From Falsiroseomonas oleicola (GTDB lineage Bacteria; Pseudomonadota; Alphaproteobacteria; Acetobacterales; Acetobacteraceae): a stretch of DNA of 64,000 bases. The stretch is taken from NCBI RefSeq assembly GCF_019029495.1, contig NZ_JAERQM010000002.1, positions 310,001-374,000 of the forward strand. Reading direction: 5' to 3'. Made by a program: the position numbers and the translations under genes. This document shows, in pieces, positions 16,772 to 26,700 of the stretch (the stretch's first letter is position 1; each line of letters starts with the position of its first letter). Under the pieces are notes generated by a model, which had not been told where the DNA came from, did no database searches, and saw only the letters and a list, made by a program, of their open reading frames with translations.

Positions 16772-17289
16772 CGCCGGCTCAGCGCCCGCAGCAGCGCCCA
16801 GGCCAGAGCGGTCTTCACCGCCGTGCCGGGCACGAACAGCAGGAAGCCGACCTCGAAGGCCCTTGCCCAGCCGGTGAAGCCGGCCAGCCAGGCCACGCCC
16901 GGCACGAAGATCAGCAGATGCGCGGCCAGCAGCACCGCGCCCTGGCGCCACATGTCCAGCCCGCGGGCGAAGCCGGCCAGCCAGCCGGCGAGCAGGAAGC
17001 CCAGCAGATAGCCCGCCGTCGGCCCCATCATCACCGCGAGCCCGCCGGTGCCATGGGCGAAGACCGGCAGCCCCATCGCGCCCTGCGCCAGATAGGCCAT
17101 GACGGCGGCAAGACCCGCCGCCGGCCCGCCCAGCGCGCCCAGCAGCAGCACGGCCAGCGTCTGCAGGGTGGCGGGCACCGGCCACATCGGCAGGCTGATC
17201 TGGGCGGAGGCCGCCAGCAGCCAGGAGCCGAGCAGGGCAATACCGGCGAAGCGCAGCGCCGGGCGGGTGGATGTCAGGGCGATGGCCAT
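16768..17289 (-). CDS. bioY: Biotin transporter BioY
   Basis: BioY is the substrate-binding membrane component (S component) for biotin uptake. It works with ECF energising subunits or, in some bacteria, alone. The 173-aa protein has about six hydrophobic helices and the BioY-typical segments ISLPMWPVPATLQTLAVLL and PTAGYLLGFLLAGWLAG. The start is placed at the ATG at 17289, preceded by TTGGAG; a TTG at 17304 is also in frame. No bioM or bioN ATPase/transmembrane genes are next to it. Its stop overlaps the convergent zeta-like gene by 4 bp. Confidence 0.92.
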   Translation of the reverse strand: MAIALTSTRPALRFAGIALLGSWLLAASAQISLPMWPVPATLQTLAVLLLGALGGPAAGLAAVMAYLAQGAMGLPVFAHGTGGLAVMMGPTAGYLLGFLLAGWLAGFARGLDMWRQGAVLLAAHLLIFVPGVAWLAGFTGWARAFEVGFLLFVPGTAVKTALAWALLRALSRR

Positions 17290-17348
17290 GGGCAGGGTCT
17301 CCAAAGCGTTTCCGCCCCGGTGTGACGCTGGCCGCGCCGGCTGTCCAG

Positions 17349-18161
17349 TCAGCCCGGCCGCACCGGGATGCGCCCCTGCGTCGCGCGCAGCTGGGCCACG
17401 GTCTGGTCGAAGGCCGCGATCCGCTCCGGCCCGGCGGGGTGGCTATCGAACATTCCGCTCTCCTGCCGGTCCGACAGCCGCGCCATGGTCAGCAGGAAGC
17501 TGCGCGCCTTATCCAGGTCGTAGCCGGCGCGGAACAGGATCAGGGCGCCCAGGTGGTCGGCCTCCCGCTCCTGATCCCGGCTGAAGCTCAGCCGGCCGAG
17601 ACGTCCGCCGAGGCGTCCCGCCCCCTCGATATCGCGGCGGTTGCTGGCGGCGGAGTTGCGCCCGCCCGCCAGCGCCCCGGCGATGACCAGCGCGCCCATC
17701 AGCGTGCCACCGATCGCCGCGCCGACCTGCTGGTTGGCGCGGCCCTGGCGCACATGGTCGGCGGCGTGGTGCGCCAGTTCATGCGCCATCACCAGCGCCA
17801 CCTCGTCGTCGTTGCGAGCATATTCCAGCACGCCGCGATTGATCTCGACCCGGCCATCGCTGCCCGCGGCGGCGTTCAGCGTGGTGCTGCGGGAGGTACG
17901 GAAGAACCAGTCGCAGCGGTTCAGCCCGATCTCCCGGCAGATCTCCAGCGCCGGCGGATTCAGCCGGCCGGCGATGCGCCGGACGGTGGCGCTGGCCTCG
18001 CCACTGGCCAGCATGCGGCGCGGCGTCACCCGGTCCTGCGCCGCCTCCGCCGCGGCGAGGCGCACGGACTCCGTGGGCGGCAGCGGCGGCGGCCGCACCG
18101 CGCCGCCGCAACCGCAGAGCATGGCGCCGAGGCCCATACAGAAGACGCGGCGTCCTGCCAT
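17349..18161 (-). CDS. M48-family metallopeptidase, lipoprotein
   Basis: The 270-aa protein begins with a lipoprotein signal (LGAMLCGC, lipid-modified Cys at about 18). It contains the zinc motif HELAH at 127-131 and a third ligand region in SRDQEREADHLGA, as in M48 peptidases such as LoiP/BepA-type periplasmic proteases. These degrade misfolded outer-membrane proteins. A glycine/alanine hydrophobic stretch (IGGTLMGALVIAGALAGG) follows the catalytic helix. It is monocistronic on the minus strand between bioY and the chemoreceptor gene. Confidence 0.88.
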   Translation of the reverse strand: MAGRRVFCMGLGAMLCGCGGAVRPPPLPPTESVRLAAAEAAQDRVTPRRMLASGEASATVRRIAGRLNPPALEICREIGLNRCDWFFRTSRSTTLNAAAGSDGRVEINRGVLEYARNDDEVALVMAHELAHHAADHVRQGRANQQVGAAIGGTLMGALVIAGALAGGRNSAASNRRDIEGAGRLGGRLGRLSFSRDQEREADHLGALILFRAGYDLDKARSFLLTMARLSDRQESGMFDSHPAGPERIAAFDQTVAQLRATQGRIPVRPG

Positions 18162-18242
18162 CGCGCACCCATTGCCTTTCCGTATCGGCAGGCTGGCATG
18201 CGCGCGCTGGTTGATTCAAGACGTTGCTGTAACGCCCTGTGG

Positions 18243-20324
18243 TCAGGCCGCCCGGATCGCCGTCAGGAAGCCCGTCACCTGGCCGCGCAGCGCATCCGCC
18301 TGGCGCGACAGCCCGGCGGAGGCGTCGCGCAGCCCGCCGGTCGCGGCGGCGGTGGCCTCCGCGCCCTGCATGACCTCGGCCGTCCGGCGCGTCACCTGAT
18401 CGGTGCCGGTCGCGGCCTGGGCCACGGCACGGCCGATTTCCTGCGTGGCGGAGGACTGTTCCTCGGCCGCCGCCGCCACCTGGGTTGCGATCTGCGCCAG
18501 ATCCTCGATGGTGCGGCCGATGCCGCGAATCGCCTCCACCGCGCGGCCCGTCTCCGCCTGCATGGCGCTGATCTGGGCGCCGATCTGCTCGGTGGCCTTG
18601 GCGGTCTGCGCCGCCAGGGCCTTCACCTCCCCGGCCACCACGGCGAAGCCCTTGCCGGCATCGCCGGCCCGCGCCGCCTCGATGGTGGCGTTCAGGGCCA
18701 GGAGGTTGGTCTGGCCGGCGATCGACTGGATCAGCCCCACCACATCGCCGATCCGCGATGCCACCTCCGCCAGCCCGCCCATGGCGGCATCGGTGGTGCG
18801 GGCATCGACGGCGGCGCGCTGGGCGATGCGGGCGCTGTCGGCGATCTGGCGCGCCACCTCGGCGATGCTGCTGGCCAGCTCCTCGGCCGAGGCCGCGACG
18901 GTCTGCACATTCTCGGACGCCGCGCCGGCGGCCATGGCCATGCCCTCGGCCTGTTCCCGCGCCTCGCCGGCGGCGCGGCCCAGCCGGTCTGCCGTCGCGT
19001 CCAGCGGTGCGGCAGCACCGGCCACGGCTTCCAGCACGGTGGTCACCTCGGTCTCGAAGCGTTCCACCAGGGCCTGGGTGGCCTCGGCGCGGCGCATCTT
19101 GGACTCCTGCTCCGCCACGGCCGCGGCGGCGGCCTGGCGGGCCGCCTCGGCGTTCTGGCGCAGCACTTCCACCGCCTCCGCCATATGGCCCACCTCATCG
19201 GCGCGGCCCCGGCAGGGCACGGTCACGGCATTGTCGCCCTGTGCCAGGGCCTGCACCGTGCTGGTCAGCTGCACCATCGGCACCACCACACGGCGCACCA
19301 GCAGCAGGCTGAGCCCCGCGAGCAGCAGGCCGACCAGCCCGATCACGACCAGTTCCAGGGCCAGCGTCGCATTCGCGGCCTGCTGCTTCGCCGCGGCCAG
19401 GCCGGCCGCTTCCGCCAGCGCCGCGTCACGCACTTCCAGCAGGATCTGGAGGGAGGGGGTGGCGAAGGCGGTGAAGGCGTCGCCATCCATCGGATAGGTG
19501 CCGCCCACACGGCCGGCCGCGACCAGTTCGCGGACCTTGCCGGCCGCCTCTCCGAAGAAGCGTCGCTCGACCGACTCGATCGCGCTGGCGAGGCCAGGCG
19601 GGTTGCCGACCAGCCCGGCCAATTGCCGAACCTGGCGCCAGCCGGTCTCCAGCACCCGGCCGGCACCGGCGATGGTTTCCAGCTCGGCCGGCGTCAGGGC
19701 GCGGGCATTGCCGCGGGCGGTGGCGATGGCGACGATCTGGCGGCTGCCGGCATCGCGCAGGTCCCACACCATGCGCGCCGCCTGCACCAGCGTCTCCAGC
19801 CCCTCGCCGAGGCCGGCGATGCCGCGATGGCTGGCATCCAGCGCCGCGGTGATCTCGGTCAGCAGGCCGTCATAGACCTGCTGCGGCCGGGCGCGGGCCG
19901 CTGCCGTGCGCTCGGCCATCGGCAGCAGGGCGGCGCTGCGGGTGGCGGCGCGCAATGTCGTCAGGGTGGCGGGCATCGCCTCGATGCGCCGCATATGCGC
20001 CTCCAGCGCGGCATCGCCGGCGTGGTGCAGGCCGGTCAGGGCGGCGGCCAGCGCCTCATCGGTGCTGGCCTCGATGGCGCTCAGCCGTGTCAGCAGGGCG
20101 GCATCGGCCGGGGCGGCGGAGTGCATGCGGATCACCCAGTTGCCACGCTCGATGACCAGCTTCTCGGTCAGGCGCAGCAGGCCGGCGGCGGCCTCCGTCA
20201 GCCCGCTGGCCTGCGCCGCGCCGCGGCTGCGCTGCCACTGGTCATGGGCCATGAAGCCGCCGACCGCTGCGCCGACCGAGGCGATTCCCAGCATGGCGAG
20301 GGTGAAGAGGGTCTTGATTCGCAT
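18243..20324 (-). CDS. Methyl-accepting chemotaxis protein
   Basis: This is a 693-aa transmembrane chemoreceptor. Helix 1 is at residues 6-27, followed by a long, mostly helical periplasmic ligand domain of about 290 residues. Helix 2 is near 318-338, then a HAMP domain, and a cytoplasmic signalling domain whose conserved tip [18 protein letters not shown] lies near 545. No C-terminal methyltransferase-binding pentapeptide is visible. No che genes are nearby. With motAB in the window, it supports a flagellated, chemotactic cell. The ligand is unknown. Confidence 0.93.
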   Translation of the reverse strand: MRIKTLFTLAMLGIASVGAAVGGFMAHDQWQRSRGAAQASGLTEAAAGLLRLTEKLVIERGNWVIRMHSAAPADAALLTRLSAIEASTDEALAAALTGLHHAGDAALEAHMRRIEAMPATLTTLRAATRSAALLPMAERTAAARARPQQVYDGLLTEITAALDASHRGIAGLGEGLETLVQAARMVWDLRDAGSRQIVAIATARGNARALTPAELETIAGAGRVLETGWRQVRQLAGLVGNPPGLASAIESVERRFFGEAAGKVRELVAAGRVGGTYPMDGDAFTAFATPSLQILLEVRDAALAEAAGLAAAKQQAANATLALELVVIGLVGLLLAGLSLLLVRRVVVPMVQLTSTVQALAQGDNAVTVPCRGRADEVGHMAEAVEVLRQNAEAARQAAAAAVAEQESKMRRAEATQALVERFETEVTTVLEAVAGAAAPLDATADRLGRAAGEAREQAEGMAMAAGAASENVQTVAASAEELASSIAEVARQIADSARIAQRAAVDARTTDAAMGGLAEVASRIGDVVGLIQSIAGQTNLLALNATIEAARAGDAGKGFAVVAGEVKALAAQTAKATEQIGAQISAMQAETGRAVEAIRGIGRTIEDLAQIATQVAAAAEEQSSATQEIGRAVAQAATGTDQVTRRTAEVMQGAEATAAATGGLRDASAGLSRQADALRGQVTGFLTAIRAA

Positions 20325-20388
20325 TGCGGCTCCGGCCTGACTGTCAAGCTGGATTTACCACACGGAGTATTGAGAGGACTTGAATCGT

Positions 20389-20412
20389 CCCGACTATCCG
20401 CCCGACTATCCG
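20389..20412. repeat. 12-bp perfect tandem duplication spanning the mutY stop codon
   Basis: CCCGACTATCCG occurs twice without a gap. On the mutY strand this places the TAG stop in the first-read copy and a second in-frame TAG four codons later. The duplication leaves the protein unchanged. Three other gene ends in this window show the same arrangement. Confidence 0.85.
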
Positions 20413-21461
20413 ATCGCTTCCAGCGCCAGCAGCCGGTGCATGGCGCTCGGCATGGCGGCGCGGGCGGCCTGGGGGTCCATCCAGGCGAAGCCGGGCGCCT
20501 CGGTCGGGCCGGGCAGGCGGGCGGTGAGCAGCGTCATGCGCAGCTCGAAATGGGTGAAGCCATGCCGGGCTTCCCCGGGCGAAGGCAGCCAGGCGAGCCC
20601 GGGCAGCGGGGCGTGGTCCAGCGCCTCCGCCGCCGCCCAGGCCGTGGCGCGCCAGGGCGTGCCGGGGATTTCGAGCATGCCGCCCAGCAGCCCCTTCGGC
20701 GGCCGGCGGCGCACCAGGATGGCGCCGGCATCGTCGAACAGCAGAAAGTGCACGCCATGCCGGGTTGGCCGTGCCCGCTTCGGCGTCTTGCGCGGCAGCT
20801 CCGCCTGCACCCCGGCCGCCCGGGCGGAGCAGCCGTCGCGGAAGGGGCACAGCGCGCAGGCGGGGTTGCGCGGGGTGCAGATGGTGGCGCCCAGGTCGAA
20901 CAGGGCCTGGGCGAAGTCACTCGGCCGGGCGCGCGCCGCCGCATGCGCCATGAAGCCCTGGGCCAGCGCCGTCAGGCGCGGCTTGGCGGCGGGCAGGGGC
21001 GTTTCCTCCCGCATCAGCCGCGCCACCACCCGCTCCACATTGCCATCCGCCGGCACCACCGGCTGGCCGAAGGCAATGGCGGCGACGGCGGAGGCGGTAT
21101 AGGGGCCGATGCCCGGAATCGCCCGCAGCCCCTCCACCGTGCGGGGAAAACCCTGCGCCGCCAGGGCCTTGGCCCCGGCATGCAGGTTGCGGGCGCGGGC
21201 GTAGTAGCCGAGGCCGGCCCATTCCTCCGCCACCTCCTCCCACCCCGCAGCGGCCAGCGCCTGGACATCGGGGAAGCGGGCGAGGAATCGTGTATAACGC
21301 GGGCCGACGGCGGCCACGGTGGTCTGCTGCAGCATCACCTCCGACAGCCAGACCCGGTAGGGGTCGGGCCGGCTGGCATCGTCGCCGCGCCAGGGCAGCA
21401 CCCGGCGATGACGGTCATACCAGGCCAGCAGCAGGGCGGGATCGGGGAGGGAAGGGGTCAC
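20406..21461 (-). CDS. mutY: A/G-specific adenine DNA glycosylase MutY
   Basis: MutY removes adenine mispaired with 8-oxoguanine. The 351-aa protein has the helix-hairpin-helix region (IPGIGPYTASAVAAIAFG), a catalytic Asp in VPADGNVERV, and the 4Fe-4S loop with Cys spacing x6-x2-x5 (ICTPRNPACALCPFRDGC). A C-terminal NUDIX-like domain that recognises 8-oxoG follows. The start is a GTG at 21461, only 2 bp from the divergent DUF721 start, and no convincing ribosome-binding site precedes it. The mutY-DUF721-dsbA-smc neighbourhood is familiar from other alphaproteobacteria. Confidence 0.95.
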   Translation of the reverse strand: MTPSLPDPALLLAWYDRHRRVLPWRGDDASRPDPYRVWLSEVMLQQTTVAAVGPRYTRFLARFPDVQALAAAGWEEVAEEWAGLGYYARARNLHAGAKALAAQGFPRTVEGLRAIPGIGPYTASAVAAIAFGQPVVPADGNVERVVARLMREETPLPAAKPRLTALAQGFMAHAAARARPSDFAQALFDLGATICTPRNPACALCPFRDGCSARAAGVQAELPRKTPKRARPTRHGVHFLLFDDAGAILVRRRPPKGLLGGMLEIPGTPWRATAWAAAEALDHAPLPGLAWLPSPGEARHGFTHFELRMTLLTARLPGPTEAPGFAWMDPQAARAAMPSAMHRLLALEAIG

Positions 21462-21463
21462 GC

Positions 21464-21925
21464 ATGGCGGAAGATGGCGACCGGCGGCGATTCCCGACAG
21501 CCCCCCTGCCGCTGTCCTCCCTGATTCCGCGGCTGACCCGCCCGGCCTTCCGCAAGCGCAGCCCGGCCGGGGCGCAGTTGATGGCCGATTGGCCGGATGT
21601 GGTCGGCCCCGCTTTGGCGGCCTCGACCCAGCCGCTGCGCCTGACCTCCGGCACCCTGACCCTGGCCTGCGCCGGGCCGGTGGCGATGGAATTGCAGCAT
21701 CTGGCGCCGGAGCTGATCGGCCGGATCAACGCCCATCTCGGTCGCACCACGGTGGAGCGGCTGCGCTTCGTGCAGCAGGCCCCGGCCGGCGCCCCACCCC
21801 CCCGGCCGCGGCCGAAGCCGGTGACGCTGCCGGAGGGGGTGGAGGCGCGGCTGGCGGAGATGCCGCCGGGCGAATTGCGCGATGCTCTGGCAAAGCTGGC
21901 CCTCGGCGTCTATCGAAAGCGCTGA
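21464..21925 (+). CDS. DUF721 (DciA-like) protein
   Basis: The 153-aa protein carries a DUF721 domain: LIPRLTRPAFRKRSPAGAQLMADWPDVVG, then a core with LTLACAGPVAMELQHLAPELIGRIN. The DUF721 family includes DciA, which helps load the replicative helicase, but the link is by family only. The ATG at 21464 follows a purine-rich GGAGGGAAGGGG that lies inside the mutY coding region on the other strand. A proline-rich linker and a C-terminal helix complete the protein. dsbA follows 26 bp later. Confidence 0.85.
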   Translation: MAEDGDRRRFPTAPLPLSSLIPRLTRPAFRKRSPAGAQLMADWPDVVGPALAASTQPLRLTSGTLTLACAGPVAMELQHLAPELIGRINAHLGRTTVERLRFVQQAPAGAPPPRPRPKPVTLPEGVEARLAEMPPGELRDALAKLALGVYRKR

Positions 21926-21951
21926 CCGACCCTTTTCGGAGGCTGCCTTCC

Positions 21952-22596
21952 ATGCCCGACCGCCGTTCACTGCTGACGCTCGCCGCCGGTGCCCTGGCCT
22001 TCGCCCCCGGCGCGGTGCTGGCGCAGGGCGCCGCCCCGGCCACGCCGCCCCCGCCGGCGCTCGCCGCCGATGACCCGCGCATGACGGAGCGCAGCCTGGG
22101 CCGCGCCGACGCGCCGGTGACCGTGATCGAGTATTTCTCGCTCACCTGCGGCCATTGCGCGGCCTTCCACCGGGAGACCTGGCCCAAGGTGAAGTCGGAC
22201 CTGGTGCAGGCCGGCCGCATGCGCATGGTGTTCCGCGACTTCCCGCTGGATGGCCTGGCCCTGGCCGCCGCCGCCGTCGCCCGCAGCCTGCCGGCGGAAC
22301 GCTACGAGCCCTTCATCTCCACCCTGCTGTCCAGCCAGGACCGCTGGGCCTTCGCGCGCGGCGGCGACCCGCGGGAGGAGCTGTTCAAGGTCGCCGCCTT
22401 GGCTGGCATGCCGCGCGCCAAGTACGACGAGGTGCTCGCCGACCAGGCGCTGGCCCGCGCCATCCTGGCCGCCCGCGTCGCCGGGCAGCAGGAACACAAC
22501 GTCTCCTCCACCCCCACCTTCGTCTTCGGCAGCCGCGCCGTGCCGGGCAACATGACCTTCACCCGCTTCGCGCAGCTTGTGGGCGAGACCCGCTGA
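21952..22596 (+). CDS. DsbA-family thiol:disulfide oxidoreductase
   Basis: This is a periplasmic thioredoxin-fold protein of 214 aa with a signal peptide (RRSLLTLAAGALAFAPGAVLA). The redox-active CGHC sits at 66-69 in EYFSLTCGHCAAFH, and the cis-proline region is SSTPTFVFGSRAVPG. It probably catalyses disulfide formation or isomerisation in exported proteins. TTCGGAGG precedes the ATG at 21952. A longer in-frame extension back to 21589 overlaps DUF721 and is not real. smc follows after 3 bp. Confidence 0.9.
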   Translation: MPDRRSLLTLAAGALAFAPGAVLAQGAAPATPPPPALAADDPRMTERSLGRADAPVTVIEYFSLTCGHCAAFHRETWPKVKSDLVQAGRMRMVFRDFPLDGLALAAAAVARSLPAERYEPFISTLLSSQDRWAFARGGDPREELFKVAALAGMPRAKYDEVLADQALARAILAARVAGQQEHNVSSTPTFVFGSRAVPGNMTFTRFAQLVGETR

Positions 22597-22599
22597 TCC

Positions 22600-25500
22600 A
22601 TGGAGTCCGTGCCGGCAGAGCAGCCGGGTGAAACCCCCGACGAGCCGGCACGGACCGAAGAGCAAGTCGAGGCCGCGCGCCGCGCGCGGCTGACCAAGCT
22701 GCGCATCGCGGGCTTCAAGTCCTTTGCCGAGGCCACGGTGGTGGAGGTGCTGCCCGGCCTGACCGGCATCGTCGGCCCGAATGGCTGCGGCAAGTCCAAT
22801 GTCGTCGAGGCCCTGCGCTGGGCGATGGGCGAGACCAATGCCCGCGCCATGCGCGGCGGCGAGATGGACGACATCATCTTTGCCGGCACCTCCACCCGGC
22901 CCGGTCGCAACCTGGCCGAGGTGACGCTGACATTGGAGGAAGCCGGCGGCCTCGCCCCGCCCCCCAATGCCGAAGCCCAGGATCTGGAGATTTCGAGAAA
23001 AATCGCGCGGGGGGAGGGCAGCTCCTTCCGGGTGAATGGCCGCGAGCTGCGCGCCCGCGATGTGCAGACGATGTTCGCCGATATCGGCTCCGGCGCCCGG
23101 TCCTCCGCCATGGTCAGCCAGGGCCGCGTCGCCGCGCTGATCTCCGCCCGGCCGGAGGAACGCCGCGCGGTGCTGGAGGAAGCGGCGGGCATCGCCGGGC
23201 TGCGCGCCCGCAAGCATGAGGCCGAACTCAAGCTGCGCCAGGCGGAGACCAATCTCGGCCGGGCGGAGGATCTGCTCGGCCAGATGGAATCCGGCCGCCA
23301 GAACCTGCAACGCCAGGCCCGCCAGGCCGCGCGCTACCGCAACCTGTCGGGGCTGGTGCGGGAGGCGGAGGTGGAGTGGCTCGCCATTCTGCGGGCTCGC
23401 GCCCAGGCCGCCCTGACCCAGGCGCGCGACGCCTTTGCCCATGCCCGCCATGCGACCAGTCAGGCAGAGGCCGCTGCCGAGGCCGCGGTGCGCCGGGCCT
23501 TCGCCGCCGAACAGGGCCTGCCGGCGCCGCGCGCGGCGGAAGGCAATGCCCGCACCGCGCTGGAACGCCGGCGCGTGGAGGCGGAGACGCTGGGCGCCGA
23601 GGAAGCCCGCGCGCGGGAAGCGCTGGCCGGCGCCGTGCAACGTCATGCCGCATTGGCAAAAGACCTGGACCACGCCGCGCGGGTGGAGGCGGATGCCGAC
23701 ACCGCCGAGGCACGCCTGACGGCGGAGGGCGAGGAACTTGCCCGGATCGCCGCCGAACTGCCCGGCCGCAGCGCCGATGCCGAGGCCGCTGAACAGGCCG
23801 CCATCGCCGCCGTCGCTGCTGCCGTGGAAGCCGCCGACCGCGCCACCCAGATCGCCGCCGAGGCCGCCGCCCAGGCCAATGCTTTGGCAGTTGCCGAGGC
23901 CGAGGCGGCGACGCGCGCCGAGCGCCTCTCCCAACAGCACCGCAGGATCACGGCCGATCATGCGGCGGCCCAGCAGGCGCAAATCCCGGAGGAAGCCCGC
24001 GCGGCGGCGGCAACGCGGGTGACGGAGGCCGAATCGGCGCTCGCCGAGGCCGAAGCGGCGCTCTCCGCCGCCGAGACCGCCCGCGCCACCGCCCAGGCGG
24101 CGCATGAGGCGGCCCGCCGCCTGGCCTCCGAGGCGGAGGCCACCGAATCCCGCGCCACGGCCGAACTCCAGGCCGCCGAAACCGCCGCAAGGCGCGGCGC
24201 CGAACAGCAGGCGCGCCTCACCGCCGAACGCGACGCCGCCCGCGCCGGGGCCGTGCCGGAGGCCGAGATGGCCGCCGGCCGCGCCGAGGCGCAGGCGGCC
24301 ACCGCCGCTTTGGCCGAGGTCCGCGCCGCGCTCGACGCCGCCGAAAAGACCCGCGCCGCCGCCCAGACCCGGCATGAGGCCGCCCGCACCGCCGCCAGCG
24401 AGGCCGGCGCCGCCCGCGCCCGCGCCGCCGCGGAGGCCACGGCCCTCGCCGATGTGCTGCGCGCCCGCGAAGTGGGCGGGGGCGCCGAGACGGTGCTCGA
24501 CCGCATCGGCGTGCCGCCCGGCCTGGAAGCCGCGCTGGGCGCGGCGATGGGGGAGGGGCTGGACGCGGCGCTGGACACCGACGCGCCGCGCCATTGGCGG
24601 GTGCTGCCGCCGCTCGACCCGATGCCGGCCCTGCCGGCCGGCGCCACGCCGCTGGCCCGGCTGGTGGAAGCGCCGGATGCGCTGGCCCGTGCGCTGTCCC
24701 AGGTCGGGCTGCTGCCCAAGGGCGCCGATGGCGCGTCACTTCAGTCGTTGCTGAAGCCCGGCCAGTCCCTGGTGACGGAGGATGGCGCCGTCTGGCGCTG
24801 GGACGGCCAGGGGCTGTTGCCCGGCATTCCCACCCCCGGCGCCGTCCGCCTCGCCCAGCGCAATGCGCTCCGCGCCGCCACCGCCCGGCTCGACAAGGCC
24901 GAGGCCGCCGCCGGCGCCGCCGGCCAGGCCCGCGCCGAGGCCGCCGCGGCCGAGCAGGAATCGCGCGGCGCCGAGGCAAGGCAGCGGGAGGCGCGCGCCA
25001 CCGCCGAACGCCGCGCCAACCTCGCCGCCACGGCGCTGGACCGGCTGACCGCGCGCGACCAGCAGGCGCAGCAGCGCCTCGCCGCCATCGCCCCCCAATT
25101 GGCGCGCCTTGAACAGGAGGTGCAGGCTGCGACCGCGGCGCTGGAGGCCGCGCGCATCGCCCGCGCCGCCGCCCCCGACGCCGCCGCCGCCCGCCAGTCC
25201 CGCAGCGCCGCCGCCGCCGAGGAATTGTCGGCAACCCGCGCCGAGACCGCCGCGCGCGAGGCCCGGCGCGGCGCCGAATCCCGGCTGACATCGGCGCGCG
25301 ACGCGGCGCGCGGCCTCGCCGCGCGGGCGGCGGAGGCGGAAGCGCGGCTGGCCGCGCTGACCCCGGAACTCGCCCGCATCACCGCCGAGCATGAGGCCGC
25401 CGCGAAGGCTTTGGCGGAGGCCCAGGCCGCCCGCGCCGCCGCCCCCGACCTCGCCGCGCTGCGCGCGCAGGTGGAGGCGGCGCGCCTCGCCCTCTCCCAG

Positions 25501-26700
25501 GCCCGCGACACGGAGGCCGGCTGCCGCGACAGCCGCGCGACGCTGGCGGCGGAGGCCACCCGCATCGCCCAGCGCCAGGCGGCGATCGGGCCGGAGCGGG
25601 CGGAATGGGCGCGCCGCAGGACGGAGGCCGCCGGCCGCCGCCAGGAACTCGCCCAGCGCGCCGCCGCCGCCGCCGCCGAGCGCGATGCCCTGGCCGAGGC
25701 GCCGGAGACCGCCGCCGCCCAGCGCGCCGCCGCCGGCCGCGCCCTGGCCGAGGCCGAGGCCGCCCACAAGGCAGCCGCCGCCGCGCTGACCGCCGCCGAG
25801 ACCGAGGACCGGGAGGCCGCGATCGCCCGGCGCGGCGCCGATGCCGCCTTCGCCCAGGCGCGCGAGGCACAGCTCCGCATGGAGGGCGCCGCCGGCCAGG
25901 CGGAGGCCGCCGCCCTGGCGGTGGAGGAGCGCATCGTCGAACGCCTCGGCGAGGGTCACCCGCCTCTGCCGCGGGAGGTCCCCGAGCTGACCGACCAGGC
26001 CGAGGACAAGGCCCGCCGCAAGATGGAGCGGCTGACCAAGGAGCGGGAGGAGATGGGCCCGGTCAATCTCCGCGCCGAGGCCGAGCTGAACGACCTGGAC
26101 GCCACCCGCGCCCGGATCGAGGCGGAGCGCCAGGAAGTGGCCACCGCCATCGCCAAGCTGCGCGGCGTGATCGGGCATCTGAACCGGGAAGGCCGCGAAA
26201 GGCTGCGGGTGGTCTTCGACAAGGTCGATACCGAATTCCGCGCGCTGTTCACCCGCCTGTTCGGCGGCGGCAAGGCGCATCTGGCCCTGGTCGGCTCCGA
26301 CGACCCGCTGGAGGCCGGCTTGGAAATCTTCGCGGAACCGCCGGGCAAGAAGCTGTCCTCGCTGAACCTGCTCTCGGGCGGGGAACAGGCGCTGACGGCG
26401 CTGTCGCTCGTCTTCGCCGTGTTCCGCTGCAATCCCGCGCCGGTCTGCGTGCTGGACGAGGTCGATGCGCCGCTGGACGACGCCAATGTGGAGCGCCTGT
26501 GTGACCTGCTGGAGGTGATGGCGGCCGGCGACGACCAGGGGCGCGGCGGCACCCGCTTCCTGATCGTCACCCATCACCCGCTGACCATGGGGCGGATGCA
26601 CCGGCTGTACGGCGTGACCATGCAGGAACGCGGCGTCTCCCGCCTGCTGAGCGTTGATCTCCAAAGGGCGGTGGAGATGGTGGAGGGCGCGCCGGGCTGA
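22600..26700 (+). CDS. smc: Chromosome segregation protein SMC
   Basis: SMC dimers with ScpAB organise and separate the nucleoid. The 1366-aa product has an N-terminal head with Walker A GPNGCGKSN (59-67), long coiled coils, a hinge around 630-750, and a C-terminal head with signature LLSGGEQALTAL (about 1258) and Walker B VCVLDEVDAPLDD. It is about 150-200 residues longer than most bacterial SMCs. The coiled coils are extraordinarily rich in Ala, Glu and Arg, which explains the very long open antisense frames here. An N-terminal acidic extension of about 30 residues precedes the head. Confidence 0.96.
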   Translation: MESVPAEQPGETPDEPARTEEQVEAARRARLTKLRIAGFKSFAEATVVEVLPGLTGIVGPNGCGKSNVVEALRWAMGETNARAMRGGEMDDIIFAGTSTRPGRNLAEVTLTLEEAGGLAPPPNAEAQDLEISRKIARGEGSSFRVNGRELRARDVQTMFADIGSGARSSAMVSQGRVAALISARPEERRAVLEEAAGIAGLRARKHEAELKLRQAETNLGRAEDLLGQMESGRQNLQRQARQAARYRNLSGLVREAEVEWLAILRARAQAALTQARDAFAHARHATSQAEAAAEAAVRRAFAAEQGLPAPRAAEGNARTALERRRVEAETLGAEEARAREALAGAVQRHAALAKDLDHAARVEADADTAEARLTAEGEELARIAAELPGRSADAEAAEQAAIAAVAAAVEAADRATQIAAEAAAQANALAVAEAEAATRAERLSQQHRRITADHAAAQQAQIPEEARAAAATRVTEAESALAEAEAALSAAETARATAQAAHEAARRLASEAEATESRATAELQAAETAARRGAEQQARLTAERDAARAGAVPEAEMAAGRAEAQAATAALAEVRAALDAAEKTRAAAQTRHEAARTAASEAGAARARAAAEATALADVLRAREVGGGAETVLDRIGVPPGLEAALGAAMGEGLDAALDTDAPRHWRVLPPLDPMPALPAGATPLARLVEAPDALARALSQVGLLPKGADGASLQSLLKPGQSLVTEDGAVWRWDGQGLLPGIPTPGAVRLAQRNALRAATARLDKAEAAAGAAGQARAEAAAAEQESRGAEARQREARATAERRANLAATALDRLTARDQQAQQRLAAIAPQLARLEQEVQAATAALEAARIARAAAPDAAAARQSRSAAAAEELSATRAETAAREARRGAESRLTSARDAARGLAARAAEAEARLAALTPELARITAEHEAAAKALAEAQAARAAAPDLAALRAQVEAARLALSQARDTEAGCRDSRATLAAEATRIAQRQAAIGPERAEWARRRTEAAGRRQELAQRAAAAAAERDALAEAPETAAAQRAAAGRALAEAEAAHKAAAAALTAAETEDREAAIARRGADAAFAQAREAQLRMEGAAGQAEAAALAVEERIVERLGEGHPPLPREVPELTDQAEDKARRKMERLTKEREEMGPVNLRAEAELNDLDATRARIEAERQEVATAIAKLRGVIGHLNREGRERLRVVFDKVDTEFRALFTRLFGGGKAHLALVGSDDPLEAGLEIFAEPPGKKLSSLNLLSGGEQALTALSLVFAVFRCNPAPVCVLDEVDAPLDDANVERLCDLLEVMAAGDDQGRGGTRFLIVTHHPLTMGRMHRLYGVTMQERGVSRLLSVDLQRAVEMVEGAPG

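Noticed and set aside
17271-21524. 1417-residue open frame antisense to M48, chemoreceptor and mutY genes
   Set aside because: It covers three clear genes on the other strand; composition is His/Gln/Arg/Gly-rich and shows no domain.
21967-24594. 875-residue frame antisense to dsbA and smc
   Set aside because: Glycine/alanine-rich shadow frame.
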